Source: Bacteroidales bacterium (GTDB lineage: Bacteria; Bacteroidota; Bacteroidia; Bacteroidales; UBA932). Taken from it: a stretch of 64,000 bases of DNA. The translations under genes and the position numbers were made by a program. Position 1 is the first letter of the stretch. Each line of letters starts with the position of its first letter. Positions 62,384 to 64,000 of this stretch are shown here, in pieces. The stretch is from the NCBI GenBank assembly GCA_017962925.1, contig JAGCUK010000017.1, forward strand, positions 1 to 64,000, written 5' to 3'. Below the pieces are notes generated by a model. That model was not told the origin of the DNA, made no database searches, and worked only from the letters and a program-made list of their open reading frames with translations.

Positions 62384-63511
62384 ATGGATAATGAATCTAT
62401 TAGGATGGACTGCAACCGGGGCTGTGTCTGCGTGACGGACGGGGCTACCGGGGAGGAACATTTTACATATCGCGAGGGGTGCTGCAAACTCCGGGACCAT
62501 AACTATCTGGCCGGTATTCCGGACCAGAGTTTCAAGGATATTTTCGAGGTCCGTTTCAAGAATACCCGCAAGGGGTTTTACCGCAATGCTTCCGGGCAGA
62601 ATGTGAAGCTTGGGGACATGGTGATCGTTGAGGCGGTGACGGGTTGCGATCTGGGGATCGTGACTCTCGAGGGGCCTCTGGTGGGGCGTCAGCTGAAATG
62701 CAAAGGTGTTGATCCTGAGGCAGTTGAGTTGAAGCGCATCTATCGCAAGGCGAAGCAGAGTGATATCGAAAAGTGGCAGGAGGCGATCGCCCGCGAGCAG
62801 GATACCATGATTCAGGCGCGGCGGATTGCTGCGGAGATGGGGCTGGAGATGAAGATCGGGGATGTGGAGTTTCAGGGGGATGGCAGCAAGGCGATTTTCT
62901 ATTATATCGCCGACGGCCGTGTGGACTTCCGTCAGCTGATCAAGGTGTTTGCGGAGGAGTTCCGCATCCGTATCGAGATGAAGCAGATCGGTGCGCGCCA
63001 GGAGGCCGGGTTGATCGGTGGTCTTGGTGTCTGCGGCCGCGAGTTGTGCTGCGCCAGGTATATCACGAATTTCAAGAGTATCTCAACTGCAGCCGCGCGT
63101 GTGCAGGATTTGTCGCTGAATCCGCAGAAGTTGGCGGGGCAGTGCGGCAAGTTGAAGTGCTGCCTGAATTACGAGGTGGCGGTTTATCAGGATGCGCAGT
63201 CGAGGATCCCTCGCGTGCAGGAGCCTCTTGAGTTCGAGGATGGTTTTGCCTATTTGCGTAAGACGGATATCCTGAAGGAGGTCATGTATTTCTCGTACGA
63301 TAAGCATTCGGATGCGGATTTGTATGCGTTGGATGCTTCTGATGTGCGGGAGATTATCAAGATGAATCGCAATGGCATTAAGCCGGAGTCGCTGAAGAGT
63401 GAGCCGGAGCCTGCTGCTCCGGAGTTTGTGACTGCGGTTGGTGATGATAGTATTTCTCGTTTCGATGCGCCCAAGCGCAAGAAGAAGCGTAATAAATCCC
63501 GCCGGAAATGA
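62384..63511 (+). CDS. ricT: PSP1-domain protein RicT (YaaT-like)
   Basis: 375 residues. The PSP1 core contains GDGSKAIFYYIADGRVDFRQ, RIEMKQIGARQEAGLIGGLG and the Cys-rich CGRELCCARY and CGKLKCCLNYE, which bind Fe-S in RicT. Partner of RicA/RicF in RNA maturation in Bacillus; its role in Bacteroidetes is less clear. The C-terminus is a Lys/Arg tail. Its stop overlaps the next start (ATGA). Confidence 0.9.
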   Translation: MDNESIRMDCNRGCVCVTDGATGEEHFTYREGCCKLRDHNYLAGIPDQSFKDIFEVRFKNTRKGFYRNASGQNVKLGDMVIVEAVTGCDLGIVTLEGPLVGRQLKCKGVDPEAVELKRIYRKAKQSDIEKWQEAIAREQDTMIQARRIAAEMGLEMKIGDVEFQGDGSKAIFYYIADGRVDFRQLIKVFAEEFRIRIEMKQIGARQEAGLIGGLGVCGRELCCARYITNFKSISTAAARVQDLSLNPQKLAGQCGKLKCCLNYEVAVYQDAQSRIPRVQEPLEFEDGFAYLRKTDILKEVMYFSYDKHSDADLYALDASDVREIIKMNRNGIKPESLKSEPEPAAPEFVTAVGDDSISRFDAPKRKKKRNKSRRK

Positions 63512-64000
63512 TAGGTTGTTCCAGCGCCGAAAGCCGGCAGGGCTTGCTGGCAGCCGCCGGAGTCATTCCTGTCTTCGCCAAAAAAAGGCTCAGCCAGAAA
63601 AGCTCCGGTCGGCCTTCACGACGCTCTCGCACCCTGCCGGCTCTCTTCCCCATATCTTGCCGCGGGTGGCACGTCCCTCAGGGGCGCAGCTCTGCCTCTG
63701 CTGCACGCTGCCTTGTTTCGGCAATTCTGCTGATTCTGACCGTGGCGTGTAGTCGACCGGGGTCGTGGGAGGAGTTTGTGAGGGCAGAGGATGCGGTCGG
63801 TGGTGTTTATGAGTTTGCGCTGCCGTTCCAGGGGACGACTTCTAACACAACATCCGTCGTCACCACCTACGACATATCCTTATACACCGCCCCCCTTGCC
63901 GAACCCTTGCAGCTCGAAATTCTCTGGCAATTGATGGCGGCTAAACAATTGAATATCAGCAATATACCGGAATCTTTCCTACGGCCAGGAGTGGGGGATG
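63508..64000 (+). CDS. GldH-like lipoprotein, 3' end outside window
   Basis: The frame from the ATG at 63508 is open to the window end. The first 75 residues are Arg/Ser-rich and unlike a protein N-terminus. A hydrophobic stretch with lipobox LTVAC then appears (about 63710-63755), followed by VYEFALPF and TYDISLYTAP, as in GldH-like lipoproteins. The true start may lie nearer the lipobox at a non-ATG codon. The holB-ricT-gldH order supports the name. Partial. Confidence 0.55.
   Translation, partial: MIGCSSAESRQGLLAAAGVIPVFAKKRLSQKSSGRPSRRSRTLPALFPISCRGWHVPQGRSSASAARCLVSAILLILTVACSRPGSWEEFVRAEDAVGGVYEFALPFQGTTSNTTSVVTTYDISLYTAPLAEPLQLEILWQLMAAKQLNISNIPESFLRPGVGD

Overview
The window is chromosomal DNA from a member of the Bacteroidales, possibly a gut or rumen lineage. 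Several things point there: Bacteroidetes-type promoters (-33 TTTG, -7 TAnnTTTG), A-rich leaders in place of Shine-Dalgarno sites, a split transketolase, menaquinone genes, fimbrillin (type V pilus-like) lipoproteins, DUF3575, DUF5119 and DUF4886 proteins, and a holB-ricT-gldH-like gene order. TAA, TAG and TGA are all used as ordinary stops. No rRNA genes, CRISPR arrays or classical insertion sequences were seen. There are two tRNA genes (Pro-UGG and Val-GAC).

Layout. 1-18 kb is mostly housekeeping: lepA (cut at the left edge), tatA-tatC, menA and menG (convergent), a DUF4886 hydrolase, split transketolase, an ECF sigma operon, mdh with a divergent phosphopantetheinyl transferase, a deformylase-like lipoprotein, a GH2 enzyme, lolD, tRNA-Pro, and a minus-strand operon fimbrillin - membrane AraC regulator - response regulator. 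18-46 kb is a large fimbrial island. 46-48 kb holds Rpn/PD-(D/E)XK remnants, a DUF2442 gene and tRNA-Val. 48-53 kb is a signalling operon (hybrid-length sensor kinase, response regulator, lgt, kinase-less TPR sensor, small membrane protein). 53-59 kb is an RND efflux operon with a PII-like protein. 59-64 kb holds thioredoxin, an OM barrel, LOG, polyprenyl synthase, holB, ricT and the start of a GldH-like lipoprotein, cut at the right edge.

The fimbrial island is the most interesting part. A full-consensus promoter and a foldable leader drive an OmpA-like/DUF3575 protein, a DUF5119 lipoprotein and two tandem fimbrillins, the second broken by a single TAG. Then come two five-gene operons in mirror image, A-B-C-D-E on + (24.2-34.6 kb) and E'-D'-C'-B'-A' on - (35.5-45.7 kb), paired gene by gene. 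An intact tyrosine recombinase sits between them. The first codons and leader of A and A' form a perfect 35-bp inverted repeat, plus a second 18-bp block, although even the best conserved parts of the two genes have diverged at synonymous sites. The layout is what a 21.4-kb invertible cassette would look like, swapping whole alternative pilus/tip sets behind one fixed leader. Inversion itself is inferred, not observed.

The two CheY-like response regulators (15.1 and 49.9 kb) are close paralogues and may connect the sensor kinase at 47.9 kb to the fimbrial regulator operon.
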